Source: Glutinoglossum americanum
Taxonomy: Eukaryota > Ascomycota > Geoglossomycetes > Geoglossales > Geoglossaceae
Direction: 5' to 3'
DNA length: 58,482 nucleotides
Assembly: GCA_020080175.1 (NCBI GenBank)
Contig: JAGHQL010000152.1
Location: 8,855 to 67,336 of the forward strand
In this document: piece after piece, positions 45,409-56,503 of the stretch
Layout of the letters: each line of letters opens with the position of its first letter
How positions within the stretch are numbered: the first letter of the stretch is position 1
Notes under the pieces: generated by a model
The model's input: only the letters and a program-made list of their open reading frames with translations
Told to the model about the DNA's origin: nothing
The model's database searches: none
Position numbers and translations under genes: made by a program

Positions 45409-45522
45409 CCACCGTGGATTCTGGTCGCCACCGTGGATTCTCCTCGCCACTGTGGATTCCGCCCGCCAACGTGGATTCTTCTCGCCACTGTGCATTTTGC
45501 TCGCCACTGTGGATACTCCACC
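45409..45522. repeat. Six 19-bp tandem units before the JmjC gene
   Basis: Six units of CCACYGTGGATTCTNCTCG lie back to back: 45409, 45428, 45447, 45466, 45485 and 45504. They differ at 1-5 positions each. The array ends 24 bases before the JmjC ATG and is open in the same frame, so it could be leader or an N-terminal extension lacking an ATG. Confidence 0.93.
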
Positions 45523-45546
45523 GCATACGCGCTCTTCCAACTGCAA

Positions 45547-47113
45547 ATGGCAAACAGCGACAACGGTTCTGGTGAAGGCAATGTAACATCAAGAGGATCA
45601 CACCAGATGATTTCTGGACGGAAGAGAGGAGCTACAGGACATGGACAGCGAAACAGTCGAAAGAGAAAGGAGATAGAAACAGCATCAAAGCGAAGAGCGA
45701 AAGACCTCAAGGACAGCATACTTAAATCCGAAATTACATGGGGTGATTACAATGCAAACTTCCCAGCCCGCAGTATGGGTGAGGTAGAGCTGCACGATTT
45801 CCTTCTGCGGATAGAGAAGGTCTCAACATTTGCAAAGATACGGGATGACACCTTCGCTCGGCTCCTATCGAAACTGCGTGAGAAATCCTCTAAGCTTGAC
45901 ATCCTGACACAACTCCAATCAGACCTTTGTACTCTTCCTCAAGACGATGTTATCCTCTTAACCGACGAGGGGTCGCTCTCGGATGCCCTTAATTGGCCAT
46001 TTCAGGTACCACTCCTACATAGAGCGACTAAGGACTCTCCTAGCCTTGCGCCTCGCACAAATTTTGGTATTCCAGACCTTTTGAAACATTTTGCAGACTA
46101 TGGGGCAGCCTCTATTTCAGTCTATGATTATTCTGTTCCGGATCCTACCCAAAGGACCCGTCAAACAACTGTTCATGAGCTTTTGTCATGCTTTCCGTCA
46201 GAGAGAGCTTGCTGCACTGCGCTCAATTTTCTTGATATCGAGAACCGCACACAAATACAATTCTGCCCCTCCTCTATTATACTTCAGGACATCACGGCCA
46301 AACTAGATGCTTTGAAGGAACACGACAAGGGCAAGACTGGATCAAAATGGAAAGCCGAACCTCGAAAAGAGTTTTTCCTTCTATCAATGAAAAACGCCAT
46401 ATCTACGATCCATGTGGACACAGGGGGTGCAGTCACATGGGTTTTGATTCTCGCCGGAAGGAAGATATGGTACTTTCCACGGCATGTTAGTCCTCGAACT
46501 GTACGTTGGTTGGATCAGGCTGGGTCTCAAACACCGGAGAATTACCCAAGTGGCTGGGTAAAGGTCGAATTACGGCCTGGAGATCTGTTGTAAGTATGGA
46601 ATAAAGGGATCCATTACAATTGCTTACAGGTTCTTTAGTGTAATGCCTCCAAGTTTTCCACATGCCGTTTTCACACCAGACGACTGCCTAGCGGTTGGTG
46701 GACAAATTTACACAGCAGGGAACCTGGGTCGCAGCATTGAAGGAATAAAGCTGCAAGAAGATTATCCTGACATATCTAATGAGGATCTAGATGACTCTGT
46801 TTATAGCACTCTAGCAAGAGTCCTTAGGGAGTGCGGTCCATTCACATCCTCCTTGGAGAAGGCTGAGATTGTCACTAGCCAGACTTTGTTTCCTCACCTC
46901 ATAGATACTATGACATACGACGATATTTCGAGGGATGGTCTTATGGGTATCTTAAAGTCTCTTGGGGTGGCCATCCCTTCTAAGGCAAAGAAAAATGAAC
47001 TGCTCGAGCTTCTCAAAAAGAATCATGGCACTCAGGTGGCATGCACTCCTCGAGAAGATTTTCTTAAGGCATTGCGGGAACTATGTAGCAAGTTCATGGC
47101 TGATATCATTTAA
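45547..47113 (+). CDS. JmjC-domain protein with SAP-like C-terminus
   Basis: Two exons, 45547..46589 and 46639..47113, give 505 residues; a second acceptor at 46629 would add three. The JmjC fold is an Fe(II)/2-oxoglutarate dioxygenase, often a histone demethylase. The iron motif HVD (H289, D291) sits in AISTIHVDTGGAVTWVLILA, and the distal His (about 356) in VMPPSFPHAVFTPDDC. A basic N-terminus (GRKRGATGHGQRNSRKRKE) looks like a nuclear signal. Near the C-terminus, SRDGLMGILKSLGVAIPSKA followed by KKNELLELLKKN fits a SAP DNA-binding helix pair. The combination suggests a chromatin-bound oxygenase; the substrate is unknown. Only ATG 45547 is available; the frame is open further upstream through a 19-bp repeat. 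It converges with the HNH nuclease gene. It resembles an expanded fungal family and looks intact. Confidence 0.85.
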
Positions 47114-47799
47114 CCCTAACCCTATATTATTTATCATTTAATTACCCTCAAAGACTTCCGTCTCTTTGCTGCATATCCTGGCGTGGCTTGTTCTGCATTG
47201 TCCAGTCCTCCTCTTACTGACAATACCACTGAGCCCTCGAGCTCTCGATCGTCGTCCAATGTGCAGTTCTGTAGGGGGCAATAGCGGTGATGAATTGTTT
47301 GTGTAGTTCTTTCCTTTCTAAGATGACTCTCCATCACACTATGACTGAAGCCGAAACTAGACCCCATATATGTACCAACAGTCTGATGCTATATTTTAAG
47401 CCTGAAAAATTGGGAGCCAAAAACAGTCTCCAACCACTATTCTTAGTAGGACGGAGAAAAGTATGGAGACGGCAGCCCTCATTAGATCGCGCAATCGAGA
47501 ACTCTTAGGATAGCAATGCTAGAGTCTAGGCGGCCAAAAATTGAGGTTACGCTTCCCACCCCCGATGAGCCTCCAGCTAGAATATGGTGCCGTTCCGCCG
47601 GCAGTGTGGGAGGTGCAACCGGATCAGTGGAGTCGGAGAGAGTACCAAGTCCGTGAACCCAATCTGTAGTGTTGGGCCCTTCAAAACCCGCGTGTCCGTA
47701 CATAGTTGGGCCGGAGCTTGAACAGGAACAAGCTGCAATGTGCACATCTCGTATAAAACTTAAGCTTCTCATGCAGGATTCCAACTCATTCAGTTCATC
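47114..47799. other. Convergent 3' region of JmjC and HNH genes
   Basis: No gene supported. The minus frame at 47482..47784 reads as Ser/Gly-rich without motif and probably belongs to 3' UTR. Confidence 0.55.
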
Positions 47800-49224
47800 C
47801 TAGTAGCGTGTACTGTCTAAGCCAAGGCATTCCATGCATAAATGTCCGCCTCCATACTCAGGTCTTCCTGGGATCCCGAGGGCGTTTGACCGTTCAGCAA
47901 GGTTGTAGTCGCAGCAGAAGAGGGAGGGGTTTCTAGGCCGGCGCTTCCGTAGCTCGTTCATACGGAGGTTGGAGAGGCGCTCAATCTCAGCTTCGTTTCC
48001 GGCATTAGAACCCTTTTCCGGTGCAGAGAAATCGTGTGAAGCTTGAGTAGGAAGGAGCTGCACAGAGTTTCCGTCATCAGAATGAAGATCGAGTGTACGC
48101 TCCTCATCGGATTGGTAGTCTGTAGAAGTTGGCATCTCATCAGACTCGAGATGAGAAGACATGCAGAAACGCTCTACTTCAACAACCAGTGGGAGGGTGC
48201 CAGCAGCCTTGCGTTTCTTTGGACTAGTACTCCTTCCTCGAGAGGCTGCAGTAATTTGCTCAAAACCAGCAAGGTTTAACGTTTTGACAGTCTCTTGAAG
48301 CCCTTCCTCACACTGCACCAGTACTTTGACGACGCGCTTCGGGCCTTGCTCCATGAATGCCCTCACAAGCGGGAAAATAGCCCACGCGAACCGCGTAAGG
48401 ATAAACTCCGGTGAAACTCCGGCCTTTACCTCGATGGGCCGGTTATGGTACATCCGCCCGAGGTCATACGTCTTTTCGAGAAAATGAACGGTCCAACTGT
48501 TGGATTTACGTGCAAGCACGAATTTACCCTCGTCAAAGGCTCGGTGAATATCAGAGCGTATAGCAAGCGCATTCGCTATATCATCGGTAATGACATCCCC
48601 TGCGATGTCGAGTCGTGCATTATAGTTTCGCATGCCGTTTTTATGGAACCAATCGAGCTCGTTGCGGGGGCAAAGATGTGCACGTTCAATATAATCTCGA
48701 TTTTTTGAGATTACGCAGGATCCGTCGCGGTTAATAACGGCGGCGCTGACAGAGGATATAGATGGCGTATTTATTGCCTCATTGGAAATGGCTCCGCGCC
48801 ATTGCGATGGAATTTGCCCATGTGGAAAGGCCCAGTGCTGAAAAGAGGGATAAATCGGGTATTTATAATGGCTATCATCGCCAGTCGGCCCTATTGGTTC
48901 CATCTGTGGCCTGGGCACATGGAAGTAATACCCTTGAGCAGGCAAAACATCATCGTCTTGCAGCTCCAACTTTGGGCTATCTCGTTCGATAGTTAAGTAC
49001 CCGTCCCATGCGTTACATGCGATAATCGCACATACCAAAAGGGCCGTACCAGCGTGTAGACCACCATTGGGGCTGTCCCAGGCATATAGCCGAAGGAGAA
49101 CATTCTGCCCATACTCGTCGGGGTATCCTGGGTGCTTGAATATAATGATATGGTTATCCGTAATTGGGTACAAGTATTCTTGGACTGGAGAAGGAGCAGA
49201 TGGGCGGAGTTGGATGGTTTCCAT
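47800..49224 (-). CDS. HNH endonuclease-domain protein with Cys-rich tail
   Basis: Single exon of 474 residues from ATG 49224. Residues 165-235 form an HNH_2-type nuclease: GSCVISKNRDYIERAHLCPR (His183), DDIANALAIRSDIHRAFD (Asn218, His227). These residues match the His/Asn/His metal and catalytic positions. The N-terminal 130 residues (NVLLRLYAWDSPNGGLHAGT and GYYFHVPRPQ) are the usual companion of this fungal HNH family. A basic SPKKRKA after residue 340 is a likely nuclear signal. The last 45 residues hold CC, HLC and C (FCCDYNLAERSN, GGHLCMECLG), possibly a zinc site. Its role is unknown; these genes are expanded in fungi and may act on DNA at repeats. The frame is intact, 686 nt from the converging JmjC gene. 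Confidence 0.85.
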   Translation of the reverse strand: METIQLRPSAPSPVQEYLYPITDNHIIIFKHPGYPDEYGQNVLLRLYAWDSPNGGLHAGTALLVCAIIACNAWDGYLTIERDSPKLELQDDDVLPAQGYYFHVPRPQMEPIGPTGDDSHYKYPIYPSFQHWAFPHGQIPSQWRGAISNEAINTPSISSVSAAVINRDGSCVISKNRDYIERAHLCPRNELDWFHKNGMRNYNARLDIAGDVITDDIANALAIRSDIHRAFDEGKFVLARKSNSWTVHFLEKTYDLGRMYHNRPIEVKAGVSPEFILTRFAWAIFPLVRAFMEQGPKRVVKVLVQCEEGLQETVKTLNLAGFEQITAASRGRSTSPKKRKAAGTLPLVVEVERFCMSSHLESDEMPTSTDYQSDEERTLDLHSDDGNSVQLLPTQASHDFSAPEKGSNAGNEAEIERLSNLRMNELRKRRPRNPSLFCCDYNLAERSNALGIPGRPEYGGGHLCMECLGLDSTRY

Positions 49225-49795
49225 TAGCGTCTTCTTAGAGAAGTTGCACAAGCTGTATGCACAGTATCATTAGTATAATATCTTCGCCTCCCTCGAAATA
49301 TAGCACGTACCGTCTTTCTGCGCTTTTGGCTGGGGCGATGCGACTACGTGGCACGTTTGTGGGGTTGTGCCGCGTTGCCGGACGAGGTAGGGCTTCGAAG
49401 AGCAACGATGATCTGGTATATCGCAACTCGGGTAATACCCATTATCTGTTCAGGATGTTGTAGGACGAATTGAGCCGGGGATGGTGAAGGTCAAGTTGAA
49501 GTTTGCAGTTGCGATCGCGTCGTTGCCGTGGGAGTTCCTGATCCTGTGGCGGTGCTGACACCCAACCCGCTTCTCAGCCATTTCCCCCTCAGAAATCAAG
49601 TAGCGATGGCGAAAGGAATTCAATGGATACCTTCCGAAGAAGCTGGGCCTTGTCCCTTATTCTAAAGCTTAGAAAAGCATTGACAGGAAACTTGTCATCT
49701 TGAAGAGCGCCATAGAATATAAAGGAATATCTGTTTAACGCCTGTAAAAGCCCCTCACCTTGCAAGTGCCTTCACATATATATGCGAAAATAAGG
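49225..49795. other. HNH promoter and Tc1 flank
   Basis: No gene seen. The left end of the Tc1 element must lie in here, but I could not identify its terminal inverted repeat by eye. Confidence 0.5.
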
Positions 49796-50899
49796 ATGCC
49801 CAATATAGTTCGGAGGCCTCGTCAGTGTCGTGTACTACGTCCATCAGAGCAGAACCGAGACCTTACCCGCCAGCCAGGGACTAAACTAACATACAAAGAG
49901 CGCTGTCGTTTCTTCACACTCTCTGATCTCTTACACTGGTCCCTAGAAGCAATCGCTGTTGCCACGGGACTTCCTCGGACAACTGTTCAGTCTGTATTAA
50001 GATCCAGAGCAGAGACTCCGAAGAAGCAAACGGGCAGAAAGCCTGCTATTACGCGCAGGATCCGGGAACGCCTTATTGCTCGTGCTACCCTTGACGCTAA
50101 TCATCGCCGAATGACATACAAGGAAATCGCCTGGCTAGAAGGTGTAGAGGCTGGTCGGAAAGCCCTTGTGGCAGCATTCAAGATGGAGTCTTATGGCCGC
50201 CGCGTGGCCACTTCGAAACCTCTTCTTACCGAAGCACAAAAGCAGGTACGTTTAGCATGGGCAATCGAGCATTTGAGCTGGAAGCCAGAGCAATGGGCTC
50301 AGGTCGTCTGGACTGATGAGTGTTCCTTCTCGACCGAAGGATTTGGAAGGGTATATGTCACCCGGCGACCAGAAGAGAAGTATAACGATTCTTGCTGTGC
50401 TCCTAAGTTTAGAACTTATTCTTCTTGGACTATCCATGGAAGCATTTCGGCATTCGGTAAAGGAGGCATAGTGGTCATTGAGAAGGAGTGGGGCAGAGTA
50501 ACGGGTAAAGTATATAGAGAAAGGGTGCTTGCTTGGGTATACCAATTTATGCACTGGGTGGCACGACACCCTGGGAATCATTCAAGGCACGCCATCCTTA
50601 TGGAAGATGGAGCTTCTCAACATACTGCTAAGCTCACGGCGCAGCTCCATGATCTAAATGGTATAGACAGGATGAGCTGGCCCGCTAATTCTCCTGATCT
50701 GAATCCAATAGAGAATATCTGGCGTCTATTGAAACAGAGAGTAACTAAAAAACTCCCGCGTACCCTTACAGAGTTAAAGCAATGTATAGAGGAAGAGTGG
50801 GCAGCACTGCAACTCTCTGATTTGGCGAGATATATTGGGAATATGAATGAGCGTTGCCAAGCTGTGGTAGAAGCTAATGGAGGACATACAAAGTGGTAA
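49796..50899 (+). mobile_element. Tc1/mariner transposase, open reading frame intact
   Basis: A 367-residue single-exon transposase of the IS630-Tc1-mariner superfamily. An N-terminal helix-turn-helix region (LTYKERCRFFTLSDLLHWSL, GLPRTTVQSVL) precedes the catalytic triad: D174 in VVWTDECSF, D271 in ILMEDGASQHTA, and E306 in SPDLNPIENIWRLLKQ, spaced exactly as DD34E. All catalytic residues and the frame are intact, so it may be active. ATG 49796 is chosen because upstream in-frame codons are non-ATG. Both ends of the element are undefined: I could not see matching inverted repeats at 49600-49790 or 50900-51000. A relic of a related copy lies in opposite orientation at 51320. Confidence 0.93.
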
Positions 50900-50991
50900 A
50901 TTTGTAAATTGAACTTAAAAGCAAGACCGATAGTATTTTCTACAAAGGAGATCCAAGTCATATTTCCAATTAGGTATTTGGTCTTCCAAAC

Positions 50992-51087
50992 CATCTTGTC
51001 GTGCGTACCTCAACCTCGTTCTCTACCCTGAAGCGCCCCATGGCTGTCTTGCTCACTTTTATGCTATGGATATCACCGTTAAAGGTA
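50992..51087 (-). mobile_element. LINE ORF1 fragment
   Basis: Minus-strand NGDIHSIKVSKTAMGRFRVE and VEVRTTRWFGRP match MDIETGKVSRSAMERFGTEN and VEICAMRWLGQP of the complete LINE's ORF1. It is a short isolated remnant about 100 nt downstream of the Tc1 transposase. Confidence 0.75.
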
Positions 51088-51319
51088 CTCTGTGAGCGTG
51101 TGTGTGCACCACACGCCACTCGGGTTCGATCAATCTGGGCCCAGATACATGCGATGTACATACAGAAGTACTTCAGTGTAGCATTTCGAGCAGGTGCTGT
51201 AGGTATTGACTCGCAGCCCTGCCGCTTCCTGGATGTCTTCATAGCATGGATAACCGGTTGTAGAAGGCTGAAGGGTTGAGGCAATGGCTCTTTGGGCTCC
51301 ACTCTGATTGTTGTGAAAG

Positions 51320-51431
51320 TTTATAGACGGCATCGTTCCTCATATGTGGGATATGTATCGGGATCGCAAACTAGGCAACGTTGAGGCACAAGATGCGGCC
51401 TAGGACGTGGCCTGCGGGTAGTATTTGGCAT
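51320..51431 (-). mobile_element. Relic of second Tc1 transposase (N-terminus)
   Basis: The minus strand starts MPNTTRRPRPRPHLVPQRC and ends TYEERCRL, matching MPNIVRRPRQCRVLRP and TYKERCRF at the start of the intact transposase. Only about 36 codons remain before a stop, so it is a diverged, truncated copy in inverted orientation to the intact one. Confidence 0.72.
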
Positions 51432-51852
51432 ATTGAAAATGTGCTGCGAAGTCGAATAGGATTTTAACGGTGAAGGGCTCAAGATCAGCTATATTTAGCA
51501 TAAATTTGCATGTCTGCCATACTGATTAAGCTGAAATTCTGTCCACTGTGTTGCTTAATGTGTCTTCCAGCTTTGATATCTTTGAAAAGTTTGACAACTT
51601 GGGGAGCTCAGGTGAAGACATTCCTCCTCGACTAGCGGAGGCACCAAAGGCATATAATACGCCGATGTTCCTTTTGGGGGGTCTGTAACATAGATAGCTG
51701 CATCTCATGCCATGAGTTGGTCTACATCGCATAGTTGAATGTTGGTCACCGTAGGTCGTAGGAAGGATGCGGCTCGCTAGTATGGCTTGTGGATGTGGTG
51801 GTGCCTTGCCACAACATAGTTGCCATTTCTCTTTATTCTTTAGACTTGAAAA

Positions 51853-51864
51853 GTAGATCTTAAC
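51853..51864. repeat. Target-site duplication, 3' side of LINE
   Basis: GTAGATCTTAAC, identical to 57877-57888 at the other end of the LINE. Confidence 0.93.
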
Positions 51865-51904
51865 GTATGTATGTATGTATGTATGTAGGTTCTATTATGG
51901 CCAT

Positions 51905-52561
51905 GCACCCTGTGGGTATGGGCCGTTACGATGCGCCAGCTAAATACATTTTACTCAACTGCTCTTTCTCCAATTCAGAAGCCAACTATGAGACCTGCAC
52001 ATCCCTTGTCTAACGCCATGCTTAACATAGGAAATTGACCAAGGAAATTGACAAAGGAAATGTATTATGAGGAGGCGAGCCAGGGGTGTTGTCGGGGTCT
52101 CCTAATCACAGGGCAGTTCCGGCGTCGTGCGCTTCTTAATCGGCAGCGTGCTGGTGGAGGCTGGTGGGGTGGAGGCTCGCGGGGGTGAGTTATATAGTAG
52201 GTGAGGGGATCTGCAGCTGTTCTCTCTCAATGAGATCTGCTTCTGTGCTTGCTTCTTGATTCTTGGCTTGTAGGCGTCCTGTGCTCTTTGCAAACTGAAT
52301 TGTAGCTCGAACTACCTTGATGTCTGGTTCCCAGTGCTCTATCGGCCCATCAATGTTTTTGCTATTGAAGATTACGTGTATAGTAGACGTTCTATAGGCA
52401 TTGCTTCAATTGATTAAGTACAAAGTTATTACGAAGTGGGCAACGAGAAAAGTTCTTGTTGGGCGTTGAGCGCCAAGCCGACCAAATAGGGGCTAGCTGA
52501 AATTGGCGTGCCCCTATTCCACGCCACTGGTGGCTCATTGGTTTGCGCCTCAATTTCAACT
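51905..52561 (-). other. LINE 3' UTR and tail-proximal region
   Basis: Contains the stretch shared with 31621-32215 (CTCATAGTTGGCTTCTGAAT, GGCCATAATAGAAC) and no gene. It holds the 3' end recognised for reverse transcription in this family, by inference. Confidence 0.7.
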
Positions 52562-55500
52562 TCAACATTTGCCTCCTTCTTGTTTACTCGAATAGCCTCC
52601 TAGTGCATATGATAAGTCTCCGAACCACCTTCCATGCTGTTGCTTCATCTTAATCCTCTGATACGTCCATCTGCTGCATGAGAAGAGAAAGTGTGCTATT
52701 GACTCAGTGAACCCACAGTCGCACATTGCTGTTTCTGATGCTTTGATCTTATAGAGATATTCTTTAAGAAAGTTCTTGCCCGTTCGTAGCTGTGTAAGGA
52801 CAGCTGCCTCTATGCTGTTTAGTTGCTGATACAACTCCGCTGACTTGCCTAAGTGTAGTGCTGCATCAATCTTCCTTGTGAACTTGCCTGTTTCTTTCTT
52901 TGTAGGCCCGCCTGATTCTGCTCTTAAATCTACCCTCTTGAGAGCTAGTCGCATAAGGTACCATGGCATTCCGTCACGCTGAGGTGGATGTTGGCTCTTT
53001 TTCCCGGTTACTCTCTTTGCAAGCTCATGTGCTTTTCCATTTCCTTCAATTCCTGAGTGCCCGGGGATCCAAAATAGTGTAACATTGACTCCTCAAAGTT
53101 TTTTAATAGCCTCGGCCACGGTGTCTTGACCTGCACTTGCTCTCCAACTTTGTATTGACAACAGCGCAGACTGTGAGTCTGAAAAGATTCGAATGCTCGA
53201 TGCCAGTACTGGGTTGCCATTTCTGTCGAATGCTGTACATGAAGGACTCCATAGCCAGTTGGCTGCTTCGCTGATAGCCAAAAGCTCTGTAAAATGTGCA
53301 TCCACCTGGTCTGAGCTGGCTATTGTTTTTGAAACTGATATCTGTGATGGTATAGCATATATTCCAATACCGGCCTTGCCTTTGCGTACTGATCCATCTA
53401 CGTAAATATCCACTTGCCCTGGTTTGTAGTCTGCAACAATGTCTTGAGCCTGCTTGGCATCTTCCAGTATTCTAACCTCTGGTCTTGCTACCCACGGTGG
53501 ACATGCATAGGCTTTGACCTCGAGTACTTTACCTACTTGAATCCCTTGATACATCTCCGCTATCCTCATTAATGGTGACCGGTGTTTAGTGCACAATCGT
53601 TGCCGCTTGATCTTCCAGTGAGGGTGTGACTGGTCCAGCTTATGGATCGATACCCAGAATGCAATAGCCTGTTCCAGCAATCTTTGTTCCAGTGGAAGTA
53701 GTCCTGCTTCTATCTCCGCAATGGATAGTGCAACTGTGCGGAATCCTCTAATGACTGCCTGTGCTGTGATCCGTTGTGATTGCTTTAACAGTTGCCTCAT
53801 GTCATATGTTACAACTGAATACCAAATTGGTGAAGCATAGTCTGCCACTGATAATATTACACTTTGCGCTAGTTGCTTGACTGCTTTAGGTTATAAACCC
53901 TTTAGTCTGCGAAGTGCTAAAGCTACCTTAGTAGCCTTACCAGCTTTATCTGCTAGATGTGTCTTGAATCACATTTCTTTGTCAAGTGTCACTCCTAGGA
54001 TCTTGACACTGTCAGTAGGTACAATCTCTTTTCCCTTAAATCGAAGTGATGTAGTGCTGTCTCTGCCCGCTACTTTGTATCGTGTAAGGTGGATAAAAGA
54101 CGTTTTGGTTGCTTCAAACTGGGCCCTGCTGGTCTTTTCCCATTTTTCTAGCATCGGTATAACCTCTTCCTGGATGGTACGGGTATTTTTCTCTGCTGTA
54201 GGTCCCATAACCCATGCTGAGTAATCATCTACAAATGCCATTGAACTGCCATGTTTTGGTGGCTTCTGTACTAGGTCGGCATTGAAGAACAGAAAAAGGA
54301 TTGGTGCCAGTGCTGATCCCTGTGGGAGGCCGGCCTGCGGAAGTGGTTGTACATCCGTTGTATACCCATTGACAAGGATGCATGCCTGGCGATTTGTACA
54401 GAAGTCCTGAACCCATTGAACGATTGTTTCTGGTATTTGTCTTTGTCGCAGTCTCCTAATCTCTGGCTCCGTTGCTACATTATTGTAGGCTCCTTTAATG
54501 TCAAACGATACTAAAGATAGTGTTTTCCTTCCTTTCCATGCCTTGAACACATCCTCAGTTAGGTAAGACAATGCGGGTGTTGTTGCTCTCTGCTTTCGGG
54601 CTCCGAAGTGTGTCTTAGGCAGGAGACCATGTTCTTCTACTAGGTATGCAATTCTTTCTGCTACCAGCGATTCAAGAGCTTTACCAAGTGTCGGAAGGAG
54701 CGATATTGGCCTGTAGTTGTTGGCAATTGTGTAGTCCCCTCTCTTTGGTTTCTGCAATGGTACAATCTTAGCAACTTTCCATTCCTGAGGTACTCTCCCT
54801 GTTTCCAGCGATGTAGCAAAGAGTAGCGTGATCTCATCTTCCAGTACCGGCCACATCTCTCTCCATACCCATGCTGGTAAGCCATCTCTTCCAGGTGCCT
54901 TATCCGGTCTGGCCCTGAATACTGCCGCTGTGGAGGTGGGATCTATGCCCAGATAGGGGCAATCTGTTGAGGTTGAGGTCACGTGAATTCGTGATTCTCT
55001 TGGCAGAGGCACGCATATAAGTAGCTAGCTAAACGTGTAGTTACGAACAAGCAGCTCACCCACTGACACTGAAATTGCCTCAACACCGCCTTAACTTCAT
55101 ATTTGGTGATTGGCTCCCAGTGTAGCTGATTGTAAGTATTTGGAGTGTCTTCGTCTTCGCAAGCGGGTGGGGTTGGGAAGAATGTGTGCAGTAGTTCTCT
55201 TCTAATTTCGTGGTCCTCTGTAGCATACTCTTCTGTTGAGCTAGCTTTTTTAATCGGCAGCACTTTGGCATATGAACTGCTGGTCTGTTCATCAAGGTAC
55301 TTGGAAGCTTTCCATATGCTGTCATTGTCCTCTAGAAACGCTTCCCAATGTAGCTTTCTATGCCGTCGAATCGTCCGGTAAAAGAGTCTCTTAGCTCGTG
55401 TGGCTGTATTGCGTAGCTCTGCATCTTCTCGTCCCTGCCTTCGCATGGCACATGCTCAGTTCCTCCAGTATGTGTACAATTTCCTCAGCACTATAAGGTC

Positions 55501-56460
55501 TTCGTTCCACCACCTTTTCATATATGGTGATGGCTTGGCTTTTGGACAGTGTAGCTGAAGCGCTTTATTCACCCAGAGCGTCATCTGGCCTACTATCTCA
55601 TCTATGTCTTGTGTTGAGAAGCCTTCTTCTTTTTCTTGTCTAACTGCTTCTCTAATCTTGTCCCATGGTGCATTCTTGAGTAGCAGCCTCTCTTGCGTTT
55701 TCTGTTTCTCTATGTCCATCCGTATACATGTTCTGATTGCTCGATGGTCTGACCCATATTCATGTTCCCAGACCGAGCATTTTGCAAGCTCATTAGCTAG
55801 CTCCGGTGTTGTAAGAATTATGTCGATAGTAGATGTACGGCCTGCATCACTGACGAAGGTGGTAACTCCTACTGGTAGGAGACACTGAAGTGACAGCTCC
55901 GCCATGAGTTCGATGATTGGTGCACTTTCTTCTTGACTTGCCGTACCATTTATACGGCTTTCTCCCTATAGCGGATTGTGTCGGTTGAAGTCGCCTGTAA
56001 TTACTACCTCTATATGTGGGTCGTGTAGTCGTTCCTCTTCAACCAGCCTACTGATTATCTTTAATCTGTTGTTCAGTTCCTCCAGATTCTCCTCTTTGGT
56101 TCTTCGTACACATAGATTGGGTATGTATACTGATACAACTATCAGTTTTCTTTTGTTGATGTATGCTCTTACTGCTGTGATATCCGCCGAGTCTGCCATT
56201 AGTTGTGTAACTACTAGTTCTCTTGATACCCAAATGCATGACCGGACAGGTGCTCGAAATGGCCGTCTGCCTTGTGCGATAAACCTTGTCCACTTTGGGT
56301 TTGTTCCTGGCATAACTACTCGATCGTCTGTGAGAAAGCAATTAGGTTCCTGCCCTAGGATGAAGTGAAAGTCCTGTAATGCGATGTCGTTGTGTAATGC
56401 ATGCTGTGTTTCTCTGCTCTTTTTCAGATTCGCCTGAAGGATCCGCAGTTCGTTAGTCAT
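52562..56460 (-). pseudogene. LINE ORF2: endonuclease, reverse transcriptase, RNase H
   Basis: It starts MTNELRILQANLKKSRETQH at 56460. Endonuclease (about 56460-55700) shows ILGQEPNCF, VITGDFNRHNP, and YGSDHRAIRT. Reverse transcriptase (54970-53970) shows DKAPGRDGLPAWVWREM, NNYRPISLLPTLGKALE, LPQGSALAPILF and the catalytic AFVDDYSAW. RNase H (53500-53100) has DIYVDGSVRKGKAGIGIYAI and FSDSQSALLS. The C-terminus ends in a Cys/His segment CDCGFTESIAHFLFSCSRW. One frame holds from 56460 to 55069 and another from 54930 to 52562. Within these the reading is stopped by TAG near 55964 (Trp to stop), TGA near 55454, TGA near 53967, TAA near 53889, and TGA near 53091, plus the 149-nt insert at 54920. 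Inactive. Confidence 0.9.
54920..55068 (-). other. About 150-bp unexplained insert within LINE RT region
   Basis: Between EVKAVLRQF and RARPDKAPG, normally adjacent in related elements, lie about 149 extra bases flanked by TTCAG on both sides (54915-54919, 55069-55073). The insert has GT at 55059 and AG at 54922, but splicing those would not restore the frame. It shifts the frame and is probably a small insertion of unknown type. Confidence 0.5.
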
Positions 56461-56503
56461 GTTGTTGGCGTTTGTAAATCCTGGCCATTTCTTTCTTATA
56501 CTC

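Noticed and set aside
50970-51302. 110-codon minus-strand frame as an independent gene
   Set aside because: Its end is a LINE ORF1 fragment and the rest has no family; a chance fusion of remnants.
54922-55059. Intron in LINE ORF2 (GT...AG, 138 nt)
   Set aside because: Removing it leaves the reverse-transcriptase frame wrong; LINEs also rarely keep introns.
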